A stretch of 64,000 nucleotides of DNA from Echinostoma caproni (Eukaryota > Platyhelminthes > Trematoda > Plagiorchiida > Echinostomatidae). The first letter of the stretch is position 1, and each line of letters begins with the position of its first letter. The translations under genes and the position numbers were made by a program. Under the pieces are notes generated by a model. It saw nothing but the letters and a program-made list of their open reading frames with translations, searched no databases and had not been told where the DNA came from. Where the stretch lies: positions 85,697 to 149,696 of the forward strand of contig UZAN01039513.1 in assembly GCA_900618425.1 (NCBI GenBank), written 5' to 3'. Positions 35,961 to 49,900 of this stretch are shown piece by piece.

Positions 35961-37827
35961 TAAATACTGTTGAATCGCAAGGTCAAAATAACTGCACTGA
36001 CAAAATCAGTTGCATAGTATGTCGACGCTTATAGCTAACAGTTGGATAGTCGCTCATTTCATGTTTTAGTTGTTAATGAAGTATGATATCTTGACAATAA
36101 AAGGGCTGAACTACCTCATTTACTGCTTGGCTTTTGTTTGCAGTTTTCAATGAAATCTATTCAGCTGGGCCACTTGGCAAGTTCCTTAACTAAGATTATG
36201 AAAGGCGGCACTGAGAAAAATGATAATGTTTGGCTCAGTACAAGTAAGTTTACCCAAAGTTTTTTCCTATACACAACAATGAAGTTTTTATTGCTCCTCT
36301 TCGACAATAAACTTATGGATTATGTGTAAAACTGCGTGCCTAATTACTACTCATTCTCACCGAAAGGTCCGTCTGGTAAGGCAACATACCTCAAATCGGT
36401 GGCAGATCAACTTGACTTTTTAATACTGGAATAACTGACCCAGTGTTGATACAGATTGTAGTGAGCAGATAAAGTTTTGTTTTGTATTGCGAATGATGGA
36501 AGGAAACCAGTTTAACTAGCCCTTACTACCAGATTCAAGGCTAAGATCAAGGCTTCATATCTTACCAGAGTCACACAGTTCGATTCAAACCACGACAAAC
36601 TCTTCAAGGCCTTAGGTGGTTCACCATTCCAAGTAACGGAGCTGCAATCGCCGCGGCTGACAGGATGGTTATTTCGAAAAAGGTACTTATCTTTCCTACT
36701 GTTCATCGCCAAAAAAGTATAAAAGCAGCAAACAACCAAGTGCTCCCACGTGCCGGCTAGAACGCTTTGCCAGTGCATCCTCAATGGATCTGGTGACATG
36801 AAGGCCCCCGTTTAAAGTAGGGTATTTCAGTCCGACTGCGTTGTTCCAATGTATTGAAACAGTAACGTTACCTTCTCTTATGCATATTTGAAATGTTCTG
36901 CGAAATCCACATCACCCAGCATAAAGAGATATTTTGTTGGATAAGAACTTCCCCCGTTAAGCACAATTGCCGGCTAATTTAAGCTTATCTACGTAGTTTT
37001 ACATCATCCGTAGTTCTGACAACCAAACGCAAACAGATGATAAAGGTGTAATCTATTCAGTGACTAGGAAATCCGATGCATATTGTAGGTATTGATTATG
37101 ATTTTCAATTTGCGACAAATGGATTCAGTTCAAGCCTCGAGACCACTTCTATATTTTATGTAAAAATTCAAAACGACTAAAGCTGTGCGTGGTTGATCAT
37201 TTAGTTATAAACTGTAGTAACCGTCAGAAACACAATAGGGCCGGATCGCGAGGGTTTAATGATTCAGCGTGGTTCAGTGCAAAATATAATTAAACAAAAC
37301 GGATCAACACGGTGATTATTTTCACGAATACCCCAACGTTATCCCATATAGTACCGAAACTATTCTAAGTAGTTGTTTAGTTGTAATTAGGCAAAGTACG
37401 TGATCGATTAACTTCATCGATAATTTTCAGTTCTCACAGACATGCTTTGAACTTCCGCTGTCTCACATCTGATGACCGGATATGTTAACAGCACGATCAG
37501 ACAGTATCAGAACTCTGAATATGTTGTAGCGTAATAATGAGCGCTTTCAGATTTGTAAACTGTAAAATGAATTTGTTATACTGCATGAAAAAAACAAGAC
37601 AGTTATCACTTTGGTGATTTAAAGAGCTAACGCAAATGAATTGTGTAAATTCGAATAAACCATGTAGATAAACACACCTCTGGGTTTACCATGTACTCAA
37701 ATAAGCCGAAGGTTAAACGAAACAAATATAAAAAGCAATCTGAAGAATTATAGTGAGAAAAGGTTTGTACATAAGGAATTTATTGGGGACATGAACCAAA
37801 ACCACTGGAGTTTCATCTAATAAACGT

Positions 37828-37876
37828 TAACATTAATTTAATTATTAATTAATTAATATTAATTTAATATTAAATG
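37828..37876. repeat. AT-only palindromic tract
   Basis: About 45 bases made of ATTAATTTAATTATTAATT-type units without G or C, largely self-complementary. Simple-sequence drift is the plainest explanation. Confidence 0.7.
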
Positions 37877-38799
37877 GGAAGCAAATTTCAATTACAAAGG
37901 GAAAATGTTCTCCATACATTTAATTGTTTGGTGGCATGTTTATCCAACGTCCTAGAAAGTTACAAAATCTGTTTGACACGTCATTACGTTTGTTCAGACG
38001 GCTTCCAGATGTACGTCTATAAGAAATCATTGTGCATTTTGGGGTTACTGGTGGCTTCTCGCCTAAGCTTAAAAGACAGTCACAAGCATCATGATAAGCA
38101 TATGCATGTGTGACATTATGATTGGTGTGGTTTTCAAAGGAAATACATAAAATGACTAAGAAGCACGAGGATGGAGCCGATTCAGTTTAGTGTGTAAACC
38201 TAACCAATGAGACTAAAACTCACCTCATCAACCCGGTAGAATAAATAGAGCACTAGATGTTTTTTTCTGACGCTATCTGTTGTTTTTTAAACACCTGTTC
38301 ATTCCGGAAATATCATGCTATGTCGTTCTACATCCCAGTGAAAAGCGAGATGAAGATGTGGTTTGTTTATTATTTAAACGTAGATTTCCAATATTGCGAG
38401 CAGTTTTTAACGAGGTTCATGCAATGGATCGTTAAAAAAAATTACGGACGCAACATTCGGTCCATAGGTTGTATAAGAAAAAGTTACTTGCATCCCTGGA
38501 CATCAAATGAGTATTACAAATCTTATAATTGACTTTGGTAGTATGAATAAATAGCTTGGAATGCACCGCAATGGATGGTATTGCGTGCACCAGGTTATCT
38601 CCTTTGTGGTTGAATAGTCTCATACACCCAGTTGTGCATCCCCACTGGTTGTCGTTCAAGGTCATATGATATTGTTTTATCTCCGCCACGCACTGACCCT
38701 AAGCACATCAATGAACATTTTACAATAAAATAACTGCCCTATGTGTGTTAGCACACTTTATTGTTGTGGCTATTCTGTCTCCATAGCATCATCTTACCT

Positions 38800-39010
38800 T
38801 ATTTTATTTTCATTTTTTTATTTTCATTTTACTTCCTTTTATGAAGGTATGCAAAAATACTGTTTTAAAAAATGGGGTAGAGGCCGATCAAATAGCTGCG
38901 ATAAAACACGCACCTAATGGGTAAAGACGGGTGGGATCTGGTGGTGGGATTTGAACACACGTCCTCCGAAGTGATAATTGATGAGGGTACCACACCATTC
39001 GACTGAATGA
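38800..39010 (-). repeat. Possible tRNA-derived SINE, minus strand
   Basis: Reading the minus strand from 39010, a box A-like segment (cgaatggtgtggtaccc) precedes box B-like GTGTTCAAATCCCACC (near 38935-38952). The copy ends in an A-rich tail (AAATGAAAATAAAAAAATG, near 38808-38832). The order of head, body and A-rich tail is that of a SINE, and the sequence differs from families 1 and 2. Confidence 0.45.
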
Positions 39011-40079
39011 ACACTCATTTAATGACGTTCACGAAGCAATTACTGATTGGGTTTGATCAAATTTCGTTATCACCTAGAATGTGATATGTTGAAAAGCTCA
39101 ATGGCAAAGTGGATGCCATGAGCTGTTTTTCTGGTGTACACGAAATCGATTAAACATTACCGTTTTCATATGAGCTGAATAACTAGACAGTCAACCGAAT
39201 TTGTGCATTCCTACCTCGTGCAGTCTTTCATTCTTATGAAAGCGTCTGATGGACTACAGATAATTTCATAAACGCCGATAGATAGAAAACACATTATATA
39301 TCTGATGAACTAGCACAATGTGACACAAAGATCGCAAACCAAATGTTGCTATGCTTTGCAATACTCGCGAAGAATCACTGCTAGTTGACAAAGAACGTGT
39401 TTTTATTGCACACACAGATCAGTTTGGAGAAGTTAATGGGCGAAAACAAGATAAGCTTCAATGAACAACTCTAAGTTAGGCAACAATGATAGTCACAGGT
39501 ACAGCGGTACTAGGACGAATAGATCACCATATATGTGCATCAGATTGTCTTCTGTTCTCAATGTGGAATTGAAAAACAAATGGCAACAAAATACCTCATT
39601 TTCATAGCTTCTGAATTGCACAACACTAATAAAAGATACGAACACTATAGACAGACACGGAAAAAGACGAGGCTGCACGGAAGATTGTCCATCAAATAGG
39701 TCGTCTCACTGAACAATCAAACAAGCGAGGTCCATGACGAGGATGATATTTTTGTCTACGGATAACAATCGGAGTGTTAGAAGCAGCAAAGTGATTCAGT
39801 TAGGATCTATTAGGTTTGTGAATTAGCTAAAACCCGCGTTTTTTGCTCCGGTTTGAGTAGCTGTCTATTTGGTCAAATAAAGAAGAGATTTGTGATCGGG
39901 AATAGCTGAATGTGAATATTTCACTTGGATAGAAATATCGTGTGATGGGAAAAAGGTTCATGCCAAGTGCCAGAGTGAGAGTATATGTGGATATATGTTT
40001 TGGTGACACACCAATGCAAACAGTTAAAGGTTACACTTGAAAACCCAAGGATAAACTGTACCTGTGGGCCGGGAAAGAG

Positions 40080-41460
40080 GAAGGATGAAGGGATCAATGA
40101 AGTTAGAACCAGGATTTTTATTCTGCATTTAAAGTTAAGGATGTCATAAGGTGAAGGGATAACCTAAAGCGGGAGATTTTCGATTGAAAGTTTCAACTGG
40201 GACAACTTGGAATGATCACTCGGTATGGGTGGCGAAGCATTAATGTATGTGACCCATGAGGAAGAACAAGTGAGAGAGAGATGGAATGGACAAGTTTGGT
40301 CGAACAATAATAAAAAACAGGTGAATCAGGAATTCCCACACACCGAATTGTTAGATGCTGGTCTCACTGTTGCAGACAACCGGTAGATAGAAATGACAGA
40401 TAATTATGGCAGAGTTCTGCGTAGCCTGAGCAGAACTCTGGTGCACTGGCGCAAATACATAACTTCACTCTAAACTGTGATCACGTGTATGCATCTGTAC
40501 GTTGACTGTAACCTAGACTGCAATAAGGTTGTCTGGGGACAGTCTATTTAAGGTGCTCGACATAGTCAATCAATACTACAGCAGTGGTCAATTTAATCTG
40601 CACAGCAGTCTACGCTAATGATAGGTGATTTTAACTTTAGATTGTCTGCAACAGTGAGATCAAGAATTCGACTTTAGCCGTTTCAGGATATAGCTATTTG
40701 GTGTTCGGAAGTTGCTGATGCACCTTTATTATCGTCAGAATATTTATCAGGAAGGAACTGCTCGATGGTGATTGCAAGTCACATGTTGCGGATGGGTCAT
40801 AGATGAGACGAACGATCTTACATTGAACACAATCGAGAAGAGATAGATTAGTGGATGAAGCTCCACCTCACACATGACTGTAATATTCAAGCGCAGGCCA
40901 AACTGCGTGATGTACCTTTAAGGGAGGTGAATGGAAGTGAGAAAACCTCTGGCACGGAAGGAAAAGCCAATTTTGACCATAGTGTGGGAGACAATTAAAA
41001 GAATGAAATAAGCTGAAAATGAATCACGCATCTGGGGAATAGTGAACAGTTAAATGGCGTAGGACTGGTTTTTGCCGATATTAGGCGGAAATCTGACCAC
41101 CGACGTTGATTAGATAAATACTGAGGAAGGAGCGGTCAGCGATTATGCTGAACAAGGAATGATGTAGGGAAGCGATATCGACAAAGTAATGAATAGGACT
41201 GAAAACCGACAAAAGGTCATCATTGAACATCTTAAAAATGAAGGGAAAGTACGAAAAAACATTTAGAGTCACCGGCATTCACCGGTATGGAACGAAAGAT
41301 GCTCACCTGAAATCCTACAAAAAAACTCCGGTGGTGGAGATCACTTGCCACCAGGGCACTGGTTCTGAGGGAAGGCCGAACCTGGGTAGTTTAATCGGCA
41401 AATCTGCTTTCCAAGAAGGATCAACAGCCTTCGACGTGCCTAACACACCAATTGGTTTTC
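40080..41460 (-). mobile_element. LINE-B: jockey/CR1-like non-LTR retrotransposon remnant
   Basis: Pieces of one reverse transcriptase ORF occur in the right order on the minus strand, in shifting frames. At about 41380-41460: VLGTSKAVDPSWKA then KLPRFGLPSEPVPW, the palm motif A region where the family has LDISKAFDRVWH. Next comes a SIPVNAG block (PQGSVLS region eroded), then FNDDLLSVFSPIHYFVDIASLH, where the catalytic FADD/YADD box has become FVDI. At about 40975-40780: KIGFSFRARGF, then PALEYYSHV-stop-GGASSTNLSLLDCVQ, the typical post-palm segment with Trp changed to TGA. At about 40165-40085: SPYDILNFKCRIK, the C-terminal end. The endonuclease part is not visible. Its 5' end faces the 5' end of the plus-strand LINE-C. 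Open frames on the other strand (such as 41223-41549) are shadows. Confidence 0.8.
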
Positions 41461-42439
41461 TTCTTCTTCACAAACTTACCAATCTACTAACGTCGGTGCC
41501 TAAGGTTAAAGTGATCATTAAATCTAGCATTCTTATGTTACCTATTTGAAGTAGTGTGAGGAAATGTATACCTGATAGGGATCTAGCCTCGAGAGAGCGA
41601 AATAGTCTTGCTGATGTCACCGCTTGGAATAATACTGAGAACTCCCGAATGACACTGATTTGTGGGGATAATCTGGTGCTACAGCAGTCTTTGGCACAGA
41701 AATTCATCTCTGTCACCAAGTTACTGTTTAATCAATTCAAGTAATTAAATTTGACATACCGGTATTAAGCCTAGCTGGGGAAATTGCACTCATTACAATG
41801 TGACCAGTTGAACGTTTGATAAATTTGTTGTGTCCATGTTGCTGCTGTATCACATACTCAAGATCTGCAGCCTGCTTGGCAAATGCATCATATTCCGATT
41901 CCTTCACGGTCAGTGCAGACTACTAGCTCTGTTAAAAATTGTTTTCACAGGTGCAGATTATATACACTCACAAATCACTATTTCTTTGGGAATCACATAG
42001 TTGAACCACTAGTTGTTCTGTACCAAAGGATATTTAAATATAGAACAGTGGGGCAATCTTGGAAATAATGAACTGTTTCCCCTATTCACCGAGACAGCTA
42101 TCGCAGTGATCTCACCAACAACAGATCTTGTTCCCCGTCCGGTTTCATCAAAGTAGACGCGGGGTTCTACTGGGATCGCTAGTTGGTTCCCAAAGTATCC
42201 TCACATTTTAAAAAATATACACGATGTTCTGGGACCGAAACCAAAACTATTTACAGAGAATGCAAGGCCTGGAATACATTAATACAAATCGAGAGTTCAC
42301 TAATACTCCAAAACCACCTATCATAGGTTGTCCCTGATCTGTGGAAAACGAAACTGAATTCAATGCTTTTAAATACAAATTCATATTCCCACTTCGCAAG
42401 GCTCAATTCCCGTAGTTCCTCAGAAATCAACAAATATCA

Positions 42440-42990
42440 ACTGTCTCAAATGCGAAGGACCTTGGTGAATTTGTTCATTAAAACCTAATCTGTCCAATGT
42501 ATTACACCAGAAGCGGTTGCTCAATTATGTCTTTGTTCTACTTGAAACAACATCGTTTATACCTAAGCTATCAGCCTACATTTGGCCGATCACAGAGTAT
42601 GCCATCCAAGGCTGAAGTACATGGCCCTAAGGTCTTGGCGATACGCTGCTACGCGTACAAAGGATAGTCTCTAAGATGGAGAGGGGAATGCATTCCCTCT
42701 CGTATGCAGACACGTTGCAATCATTGGAATTATTTTCCACTAAGTACCACCGATTTGTAGGATACCTCATTTTCGTCTATCAAATACTATTGTTCTCCAA
42801 TCATCCACGTTACCCGCTGCTCACGTTGGCATCTTTCGAGCTAATAATTCCACAATGTCAGCTGGAATGCCGGCATCAATCTTACGCCGTTAGAGTGTGC
42901 ACCACTTTGAGCACACTTCCATCTCTCTTCGTTCTTTTTGCTGCCTGGTAAATCTTTCACTCGAGGACTGAGTGAAATGTGCGCAAACAC
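42440..42990 (+). mobile_element. LINE-C: 3' end of a second non-LTR retrotransposon lineage
   Basis: Plus-strand frames give the post-palm C-terminal region of a CR1/jockey-type LINE. In order: VSNAKDLGEFV (family: KDLGV); WPITEYAIQG (family: RPILEYxxxVW); LRVQRIVSKM (family: VQRRATK); SLSYADTLQSLELFSTKYHRFVGYLIFVYQIL (family: LPYxxRLxxLxLxSLxYRRxRGDLIxxYKIL), all with conserved spacing; and QLECRHQSYAVRV near 42900. Stops and shifts interrupt it at several places. The reverse transcriptase palm is not recognisable upstream, so it is 5'-truncated or badly decayed. The divergence from LINE-A and LINE-B shows it is a separate lineage. Confidence 0.75.
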
Positions 42991-45900
42991 TCGCATTCCA
43001 GTATTCATTCGGAGAACCTGAATTCTAATCCATCCCTCTTTGGTGATCTTTCCCATAACCGTTTTTCCCCAAAGAAGATGTTTGCTTGTCCAGTTGTCCT
43101 ACCTGACGGCTCTGAGCTTCATAGAAAACAATATTCGAGCATATGCAGTACCCTTGGAATTGATGGACCCATTCGACGCCCTAAATCAATTGACATTCGA
43201 TACTACGAGTGCTCAAGCGACTGATGTATTGATTCGCATGCATGGTGGTTCAATGCCCAGGGTGCTACTTCAAATGTGGAATAGATTATTCGCCTGTTTC
43301 TTTTAGCACATATGTGTGGTTCCATCGGCCTAATCTTTTCTATCCACTTGAAAGCGCGGAAGGGCGAACACCCGCGATTTGTGACTTTGTGATGAATTCT
43401 ATCATTGTCCGTCAATCTATGTCTGAGGAAAATGACTAACAAATTCTTCAGAATGATTGCATGTGAAGGGTAACTAAAGCTGACTAACGTTCATAGCATA
43501 TAGCACTTACCAGCAGGTTATGCACACAGATTAAACTGTCAGAGCATGGATTCACGGAACAGTTGGAATAACAATGGCGAAAGCTGGTGGGTTAAAAATA
43601 ACAGTCAGTTTCACACATTGACCGACATTATTGAAGAGCTGCAATAATGTTCAACCATACAGATTCCACGCATCCGTTAAACGGGATCATCTAGAGAAAT
43701 ATTGCGTATTGCCGAATCCCAAGGACTAAATGTAAATTATGCTCTTGTGCCTTCGGAATTTTGTTTGCTACAAATCAAGTCCCATTTCCAATATATTGGT
43801 TGTCATTAAAACAGTGTTATGTCGTGTTTCAGGAGTGAGAGTATAATACCACCATATCTATCCTCACCATATATTGCAGAATTGATTCCCAACACGATAA
43901 CAAGGTTGGGAAAATAGAAAAAAATTATTCAAAGGACAGTAATTGAGATCATGCTAACTAGCATTCAACGCACCATCTGCACATTAAATCACCGGAGTGT
44001 GTTCTACCTAGTTATGATTTTGAGTGAAACAGGTGAATAAGTACCTCCAAACCAACTTGTAGTTGTAAAACTATGAACCTCCATCAACAAATAGACAAAC
44101 GTTTGAGTCATTTCAGTGGAAATGGCTGACATCAGCATAGAATGCAAGTTGTGCAGTAGAGCAATGAACGTGTCGTGGAGTACTTAAATCACGTTGACAT
44201 GCATGGAAAATGAAACGGAGTAGGACAAAAGGTCACGACCCAAAGGATTACACATTCCTCAGAGCACTTTCCAAAACATGCAAATGTAAGGATCTCTTCA
44301 AAACGTGCCTGACGAGATCCTATCACGGAAACGAATATATATAAGTTCACTTTTTGGAAAATTCTCGTGTCCCCATGGATCGCATGCAGTCTCATATAAT
44401 AAATAAATGATGTGGTTTGTGGTTGTAATTCGCCATAACTCATCCAGTTACGTTCATATGAGTAACGAATAAGGACAGTCCTAGACAGAATGGATGAGGT
44501 ATTCCTGTCCGCTGTTAGCACTTGCCATGAACAGGAATAAGAACGGCTTGAATCTAAACTCGAACATTTAACAAAAAATTATCCCAGAATAAAACACGTC
44601 GGTATTTTTTGATTATATATATGTAATGAATATACCGCATTACTCCATTACTATGAAATTTCATCGTATCAGGTGCATTGCCAATTACTGTTTGAAAGGT
44701 TTTAATTCCCTGGGATATTTGTTAGGCCGAATCAAGTTTTCATCCGATACTAGAAAGTTTTCTGGAAAAATTACAACGTTCTTATCAGCGAAATCCATTT
44801 TCTGAACTAATTACTTATACATTTCTCAGTCAATTATTGGGATATTTTTCTCACATGCATATAGCCATGAGTGAATCACAAGTGAGTAGTATTATTTCGT
44901 TACGAATAACCTAAAAGCGGAGAGGGTATTTCCAAAATAAAAGAAACAATAAACTTAATGTTTGATTAAATTTTCAGGGGTTCAGACAGAAAGCTATGCT
45001 CTATCAAAGGCTTCCGGAATGAAAACGATACTGGGAGGTATTGAACGCATTGGTGGAATTCAGTCCTACTGACTCTTTACAGATTTGATGGTGATCCTCA
45101 TTATCTTACCAATTCCACAGACGTTGAATCTACCACCCACTACCAACAAACACGCCATTTACGCAGTTGAAAAAATATTAATATTTGAAGAATAAAATTG
45201 TATTCAGTGAGCCACTATCCGGCCAATTATAACACTGTGTGTAAGAAAACTGGAAGTTAAAGAGGGAAGAGGAGCATACCGCAAAGGGTACGCGGGAGAT
45301 AATTTTCTACACAGTATGAATTTTCCAAGTAGAACAATAAACTTGGTCCAGGAGAGAATGAAAGTGGGTTTGTGTTGGGTATTGTGTTTTCGCGCATAGT
45401 CATAAGTTGCTGTTTAGCTACATAAGTATTACTTTTGGTGTGCAATACATTCAGTTGGATAACGACGGTTTTTTCATCGAGCACCTGTGACCAGATACAT
45501 CTCACNNNCGGAATCACTCCGGCACTTCAGCCGTGATTCGTTTCACAATCTCTCTCACACCTGCTTTCATCGATCATCAACCAAAGCAGTGAAGTCAGTT
45601 GATAATATTAAATGCGAGGATTCGACGGTTACAGGATTTGTATTGGCTATCTTTATGAGAATCTAAATGAACCCAACAAGTATGCGCCAGCAACGCTTCC
45701 TAGCAAATCAAACTGAACAGGTGTTTAATACTCACAAACGATGTAACTAAGTAATAACACATTACATCGCGACACATATTAACAGCGACTTTCATTGTTT
45801 TCACAGAAAAATTAGATCAAACAAGAGCTGAGGAAACTAAAATCCAGCTAAAATGTTTTTTCGGAAGAAATCGCGAATTGCAAGAGATAACACGGAGGTT

Positions 45901-46745
45901 TGAGGTTGCACCATCCAGTTTGAGATTCATTCTGTTGCATATCAATGGATGCTCATTGTGGAATAAACTGATATTTCACGAAAACAATCAAGTAGCACAA
46001 ATAATCGGACGAGGCCTAAACATATAATTACCAAAACCGGATCACAGTGATCTCCACTTTATGTCCTGGTCATCGCGTCGCTTGCCACTAACTTATTTCC
46101 GTAATCTACAACGACTGGCGACTTTTATCTGTATGGATCACGTAGAACATATTGGAAGGGAAATCCGTCAGCATGCTAACCAAGACGGGATTACGTAGAT
46201 CATTTCATTATCCTTATCAGTAGCGATCGCTTCCGGTAAGCGTCACAGATATGGTGTTTGCCTTTTGGGGCGGGGTGGGGTGAGGGAGCGACAGGGAATG
46301 ATTTATTTAGTTATCTCCGTTGTTTTCACTTCACGCTGCGTGACTATCAGAACCGTCAACGAAAACGAAATGTTCAAGCTCCAAAAAGCGTGATATGACA
46401 ATTCAAGCCATGAAGGAGCTTCTAAGGAAGATTTCAGACAAACGATTTCAGTAAAAAGAAAGACCAATCAAGTAACCGAGAAATGAGAAAAATACAATAC
46501 TAGACTGAACATGGAACAGACTCGAAGGACATAATACAATCGGAAACAAGTATAAGCATTCAAGTAAAAAACAATGTAGTTTATTAACATGGTCTGGGAG
46601 AGCACAAAGTTTAAATTACAGTACAAAGGGACATGTACAAAATTCCCCATCGGGAATGTTACTTTATCACAAGGTGCCTCAATAATCTAAACATCTTTGA
46701 GCCACCTGTTGATGACCTAAGCTAAATTTGCGACGTACTACCCAC
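42991..46745. other. No supported gene
   Basis: Frames at 42979-43306 (+) and 43203-43442 (-) overlap and remain open, but neither shows a domain and each may be decayed transposon sequence. Three Ns lie at 45506-45508. No RNA gene or recognised repeat was seen in the remainder. Confidence 0.45.
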
Positions 46746-46754
46746 ATTTGTCAG

Positions 46755-46996
46755 TACCATGTTCACATTGCCCAAAAGAATGTGTTTTACAGTTGCGCAC
46801 AACGGTCACAAATAAGGAAGACTTCCTGGAACAAATCAGTTTGTTCGAAATGGTAACTCAAGAAAATGTACATCTAATGTTGACTGTTCCACAGGTTATC
46901 CTGTTTGTATATCTCAGTCATGATGACCTATTCCAGATGAGACGTTTCGCTTCGGGTTTTCTTATTTATTCCTATCCGTTGCTGTTCTCTGAATGA
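46755..46996 (+). CDS. Candidate exon, unrecognised protein
   Basis: An AG after a moderately T-rich stretch (CACATTTGTCAG, AG at 46753-46754) opens a frame of about 80 codons ending in TGA. The peptide starts PCSHCPKEC, a C-x2-C-x3-C cluster, followed by an acidic amphipathic stretch (NKEDFLEQISLFEMVTQENVHLM). Two internal donors are possible: ATG|GTAACT (GT at 46853) and CAG|GTTATC (GT at 46895). The part after them is hydrophobic and less coding-like, so the real exon may end at one of these. I recognise no family, and no neighbouring exon was found. Confidence 0.32.
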
Positions 46997-46999
46997 ATA

Positions 47000-49900
47000 A
47001 CTCTTCTCGATCCAGCACCGGTCTTTTGGATTAATAAATCTAGTTATGAGCTCGAGCTGCTTGTATCACATTTCTCTTTGCAAATGATTGGAGCATTCAA
47101 TAAATATTGCTTGTCAGGCACACGGACCAGCCACTAGTATTGCAGTTCACAACTCAAATCAAGTCAAAAGTAGCTTTGTGCACTTGGATGGTTACAGTTT
47201 AAACATTTTGCACCATGTGTGATTTAGAAACAAGATAAAAATTAAATGAAAGATTTATCAGTTGTCGGCTTTTCAACAAAGTAAACAGTTATGGAATTCC
47301 GGAAAAGCTTTCGTCTTAACAACAAACCAATGAACGCGGTATGGCGAAACGGATTTAAGATATGAAGGATAAGGAATAAATGACATTGTGAATCATGAGC
47401 TTGTAGGTTATTTTGAGGTATCTTTTGAAAGGTCCCTGCGTAGTAGTTAATGAATGTCTGAGATTATTTTAGAAATGAAGTTATCACTTGTTCGCGGTTG
47501 TCTGTCACCGATACAATTTACAACTTTATACCGATGCCACTATATGTCGATCTTTGTTTTAGGTATTCTTCCAAAAAGTAAAATTCTTTATAAAGAGTTA
47601 GGAGAAGTCACTGAATAACCGTATAATCAGTGAGAAATTAGGCAATCATTCGAAAATCTCGCAATCAACATTCTGGTAAAAAAAAGTGTTCTTAATCAGA
47701 GATAGAGAATGACAACTTCCTAATTGGTATGAATAGCTCCTGAACGTGCATGCATTATGATGACAAGTGACATTCCACCCTTGTCTGTGTTCGTATGGAT
47801 TTGTAATTAGCAGAAAGGAAAGAAAATCCATTTGCGAGTAAAAAAAATCCTAGTGCATTGAAGTATTCAGTAAAAGCGGATGAGAAAGAGACCAGTCCAA
47901 AAAATCAGTTAGTCTGGTTTGAAGCTTCAAAGCTTCTTCACATAAAAAAACAGCATTTTTGCCGTATTTGCAGTAAATGAACGTAAAAGTAATGAGAAAT
48001 AGGAGAAATGGCAGTAACGTGCGGACGATAGAACGGTATTACCCAGGTTCTATTTCGGAGGCAAGAGTTATCTTGGTCATTCTCCAAATGACGGATTCTC
48101 TCACTCGTTAGAAGGTCACTGGAGATAAATGGTGTTGGAAAATACCATGAGTAGAACACGAGTACTATCTCATCCGTACCTGGAGCTCCAAAATATTAGC
48201 AACTTGCTTCAGCTGACACAGTATTATCAAGGGTTCGATGGTTGGTAGTTGCAGGGATTGGTTGACAACTAACAGAATTGAACACTGTGAAACCGAACTG
48301 AACTTGGAGTTAAATTTTCCTTCTTCTGGTTACTGGTGCTAACACAGAGTGATTATATAGCTATTAAACTTCTACGACAACCGACGTTTCCCGGAACGAT
48401 GTTCATGTGCAAGTTATGGGAGCCAATAATGTCACATATCAACAAGTTTGGAAGTATCTCATTTCTGGCTCCCCTTTCATGCTTATGGGTCTATTCTTTA
48501 GGCCTGTTAAGGTGATGATGATCAATATTTATCCACAGAGATGAAGAAAGCCTCAGGCGGACACAAATGAGGAAACTAAAATATTAACATAATGAGTAAA
48601 CTTTTCACAGAGGACAGATTGGTTCCGGTCTGCAAGCACGGAAATCTTTTTGCCGGCAATCAAAAATATTGATCTCTCAAGGCTCTCCGCGGAACAATTC
48701 ACTGAATTCATTGTCCCTGGCTGTCTTCTTCAGATCACTCACCGGTTTATCTTACTTTACTATTTAAAATACAAGTATCATAGCTACTTGCCGAAGCACA
48801 GTTTTAGGAACAATGAAAAAGCGTGACCAGCTTCTAAAAGCAAAACGTAGTTGTGCTTCATGTCTGGTTTGGAAACTTACGAAGTTTAGAAAAGCCAAGT
48901 GCACTGAAGATCACATTATATCTATTTCCGGTTGATTATTTTTCAATTTTTCCACCCTCCGTCGCCCAGATATACACAGAGCTCCAACAGTCTCAACAAC
49001 ATTTGAGTTTCGCCGCGATAATTTACCTCCTCCCTGTGCATCCCAATGACCGGGAAAGTATGATCCTTGTTTGATTTTTTTCGACTACTGCCAATGTTAT
49101 TTTATGAAAATTTTGTTTCTATTCACATAAAAATTACAAATGTGTCATGCATTTCAGACACTATTTTAAAGACAATTAATTCAAGTAACGCTTGTTGCTT
49201 ATGCTCTTTAAAACTTCTCCTATTTGAAACCCTAATGTTTACAGAATTGATATTATTTGTGCTTAATTCCGTTCAATCATTATACCGAATCCGTCGGCAT
49301 GTTTTCTATCTGGGGTCTCGGCGCTACTGAAGTGAGCAGTGATTATTCAAACTTTGATATCTATAGATTCTCCACCTCTGAGTGAGCTGCACACATCTAT
49401 TAACAATTTCTCCGCTTCTAGGTAAACAACCACACCTGTTGTAAATAGCGCGGATCTCACAAGCTTAACTCCCGTGATGGTGACAGTAGTTTCGCAAGAA
49501 CAACAGAACACATGACATTTTTAGACAGTGGAAAAAGGGATGGATGAGGATTGGTCAAATCAAAGTACAAATGCAAAATCAACGCGTTTCGTTATTTTTG
49601 ATCGATTGGTGACCAAATGAGAATATTTCCTGGTTATATTCTTTTCCATGAAAATATTGGTCACCAGTATCACGCTCCAACACTAAATATGAGAAATCTC
49701 TTTGAACTTTAAGCAACATCTTACATAACATCATTTTGTTAGATTATTAAATTGTTTCAATCAATTTTGTTGACACTAAGCTAGTTTATTATGCGATTTT
49801 GCGTTATATTCACTCTTTGGAATCCAATAAAAAATAATTACCAAACAGCTTTTCGTGCCCCATATTTGTAAACAGACCCCTTTATATAACTCTTTGATTG

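Larger units (their letters stand above)
35990..40075. other. No supported gene; AT-rich with one SINE-like copy
   Basis: This covers the flank of the Penelope remnant, a strongly AT-rich palindromic TTAAT/ATTAA patch at 37828-37876, and the tRNA-like repeat at 38800-39010. Open frames are under 100 codons and have no domain. Confidence 0.45.

Noticed and set aside
41223..41549. 108-codon plus-strand frame
   Set aside because: It is antisense to the LINE-B reverse transcriptase, whose motifs are in conserved order on the minus strand.
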